From Xanthobacteraceae bacterium (GTDB lineage Bacteria > Pseudomonadota > Alphaproteobacteria > Rhizobiales > Xanthobacteraceae), in the NCBI GenBank assembly GCA_030039655.1, contig JASHVC010000332.1, positions 1 to 5,622 of the forward strand: a stretch of DNA of 5,622 bases, given 5' to 3'. The notes beneath the pieces are model-generated. The model saw nothing but the letters and a program-made list of their open reading frames with translations, searched no databases and was not told where the DNA came from. Within the stretch, counting starts at the first letter, position 1. Each line of letters opens with the position of its first letter. Shown here in pieces: positions 5,426 through 5,622 of the stretch. The position numbers and the translations under genes are program-made.

Positions 5426-5552
5426 CTTGTCATCGTCCGCGCAGGCGGACGATCCAGTAGAAGCTGCGCGACGCGATGAATACTGGATGCTCCGCCGGAG
5501 CCTGTCATCGGACCGCGCCGCTTCGCGCGGGTCCGTTGGCCGAGCATGACAG
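5426..5552. repeat. Composite REP-like palindromic element downstream of rpoD
   Basis: Four nested or consecutive inverted repeats are visible. The first is a perfect 9-bp stem with a 4-nt loop (5432-5440 with 5445-5453). The second pairs ATCCAGTA (5452-5459) with TACTGGAT (5481-5488). The third is GCTCC-GCC-GGAGC at 5489-5501. The fourth is a 9-bp stem with a one-base bulge at 5510-5534 (GGACC-GCGC against GCGC-g-GGTCC), enclosed by CTGTCAT (5502-5508) and ATGACAG (5546-5552). The TGTCATCG motif opens both halves, so the element looks like two related modules. It ends 1 bp from the rpoD stop. No T tract follows the stems, so a repeat is a better call than a terminator, though it could protect or end rpoD mRNA. 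Confidence 0.7.
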
Positions 5553-5553
5553 T

Positions 5554-5622
5554 TTAGTTGTCCAGGAAGCTGCGGAGTTTCCGCGACCGCGACGGATGCT
5601 TCAGCTTGCGCAGCGCCTTGGC
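5554..5622 (-). CDS. rpoD: RNA polymerase housekeeping sigma factor RpoD, last 22 residues (rest outside window)
   Basis: Only the C-terminal tip is present: AKALRKLKHPSRSRKLRSFL followed by DN and TAA at 5554-5556. The sequence is nearly invariant in primary sigma-70 factors (E. coli RpoD ends closely alike). It lies just after the region 4.2 helix-turn-helix that contacts the -35 element. The gene enters from the right edge on the minus strand, and its upstream part cannot be judged. It is the best positional marker here, showing that the window lies directly downstream of a core chromosomal gene. The following genes are separated by ~200 bp of palindromic repeats and are probably transcribed on their own. 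Confidence 0.93.
   Translation of the reverse strand, partial: AKALRKLKHPSRSRKLRSFLDN

Noticed and set aside
5510..5534. Intrinsic terminator for rpoD
   Set aside because: The stem is good but no T tract follows on the minus strand; the sequence continues into another palindrome, so it is better called a repeat element.
5349..5547. Upstream extension of the DUF4160 reading frame
   Set aside because: This DNA is palindromic repeats and is in a different frame from the genuine MPTIS start; its openness is accidental.
1..5622. tRNA, rRNA, CRISPR array, insertion sequence or integrase
   Set aside because: No cloverleaf with CCA-type end, no regularly spaced direct repeats, and no transposase or integrase motif is visible on either strand.

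Overview
The window looks like chromosomal DNA of a GC-rich alphaproteobacterium, most likely Hyphomicrobiales close to Bradyrhizobium, Rhodopseudomonas or relatives. The grounds are the C-terminus of the housekeeping sigma factor RpoD at the right edge, strongly GC-biased third codon positions, a small Cys-rich exported protein of a type common in that group, and palindromic extragenic repeats between genes. The placement is inference, because no rRNA or other phylogenetic marker is present.

Layout, left to right. Positions 1-494 are visibly poorer in GC than the rest and hold the 3' part of a + strand gene that enters from outside. It looks foreign, and its C-terminus may be cut by an in-frame amber codon. 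At about 495-535 the composition changes. Positions 535-689 are a frameshifted remnant of the last ~50 codons of an MFS transporter, about 84 % identical by hand alignment to the 3' end of the intact MFS gene at 3515-4723. One codon away lies the 3' end of a complete metallo-beta-lactamase-fold hydrolase (696-1649, minus). A 341-bp gap with no gene separates it from a divergently transcribed 74-aa secreted four-cysteine protein (1991-2215, plus). That gene converges, across a strong hairpin, on a Rieske [2Fe-2S]/flavodoxin-type FMN reductase fusion (2279-3373, minus). Next come the intact 12-TM MFS transporter (3515-4723, minus), a short extragenic palindrome, and a DUF2442/DUF4160 pair with overlapping ends (4824-5348, minus). 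The DUF4160 member carries a one-base frameshift. A cluster of palindromic repeats (about 5357-5552) separates the pair from the end of rpoD (5554 to the edge, minus).

How the genes may work together: apart from the small exported protein and the left-edge gene, everything is on the minus strand, but the gaps of 100-200 bp with repeats argue against one long operon. The DUF4160-DUF2442 pair is the only clearly coupled unit. The hydrolase, the Rieske-flavodoxin enzyme and the MFS transporter could serve small-molecule turnover or transport, but no substrate can be read from the sequence. The flanking MFS copies show that the stretch downstream of rpoD has been rearranged. I see no complete, clearly new multi-gene system. 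The best leads are the Rieske-flavodoxin fusion, the duplicated MFS 3' end bracketing the hydrolase/oxidoreductase block, the damaged DUF4160/DUF2442 pair, and the low-GC left-edge gene.
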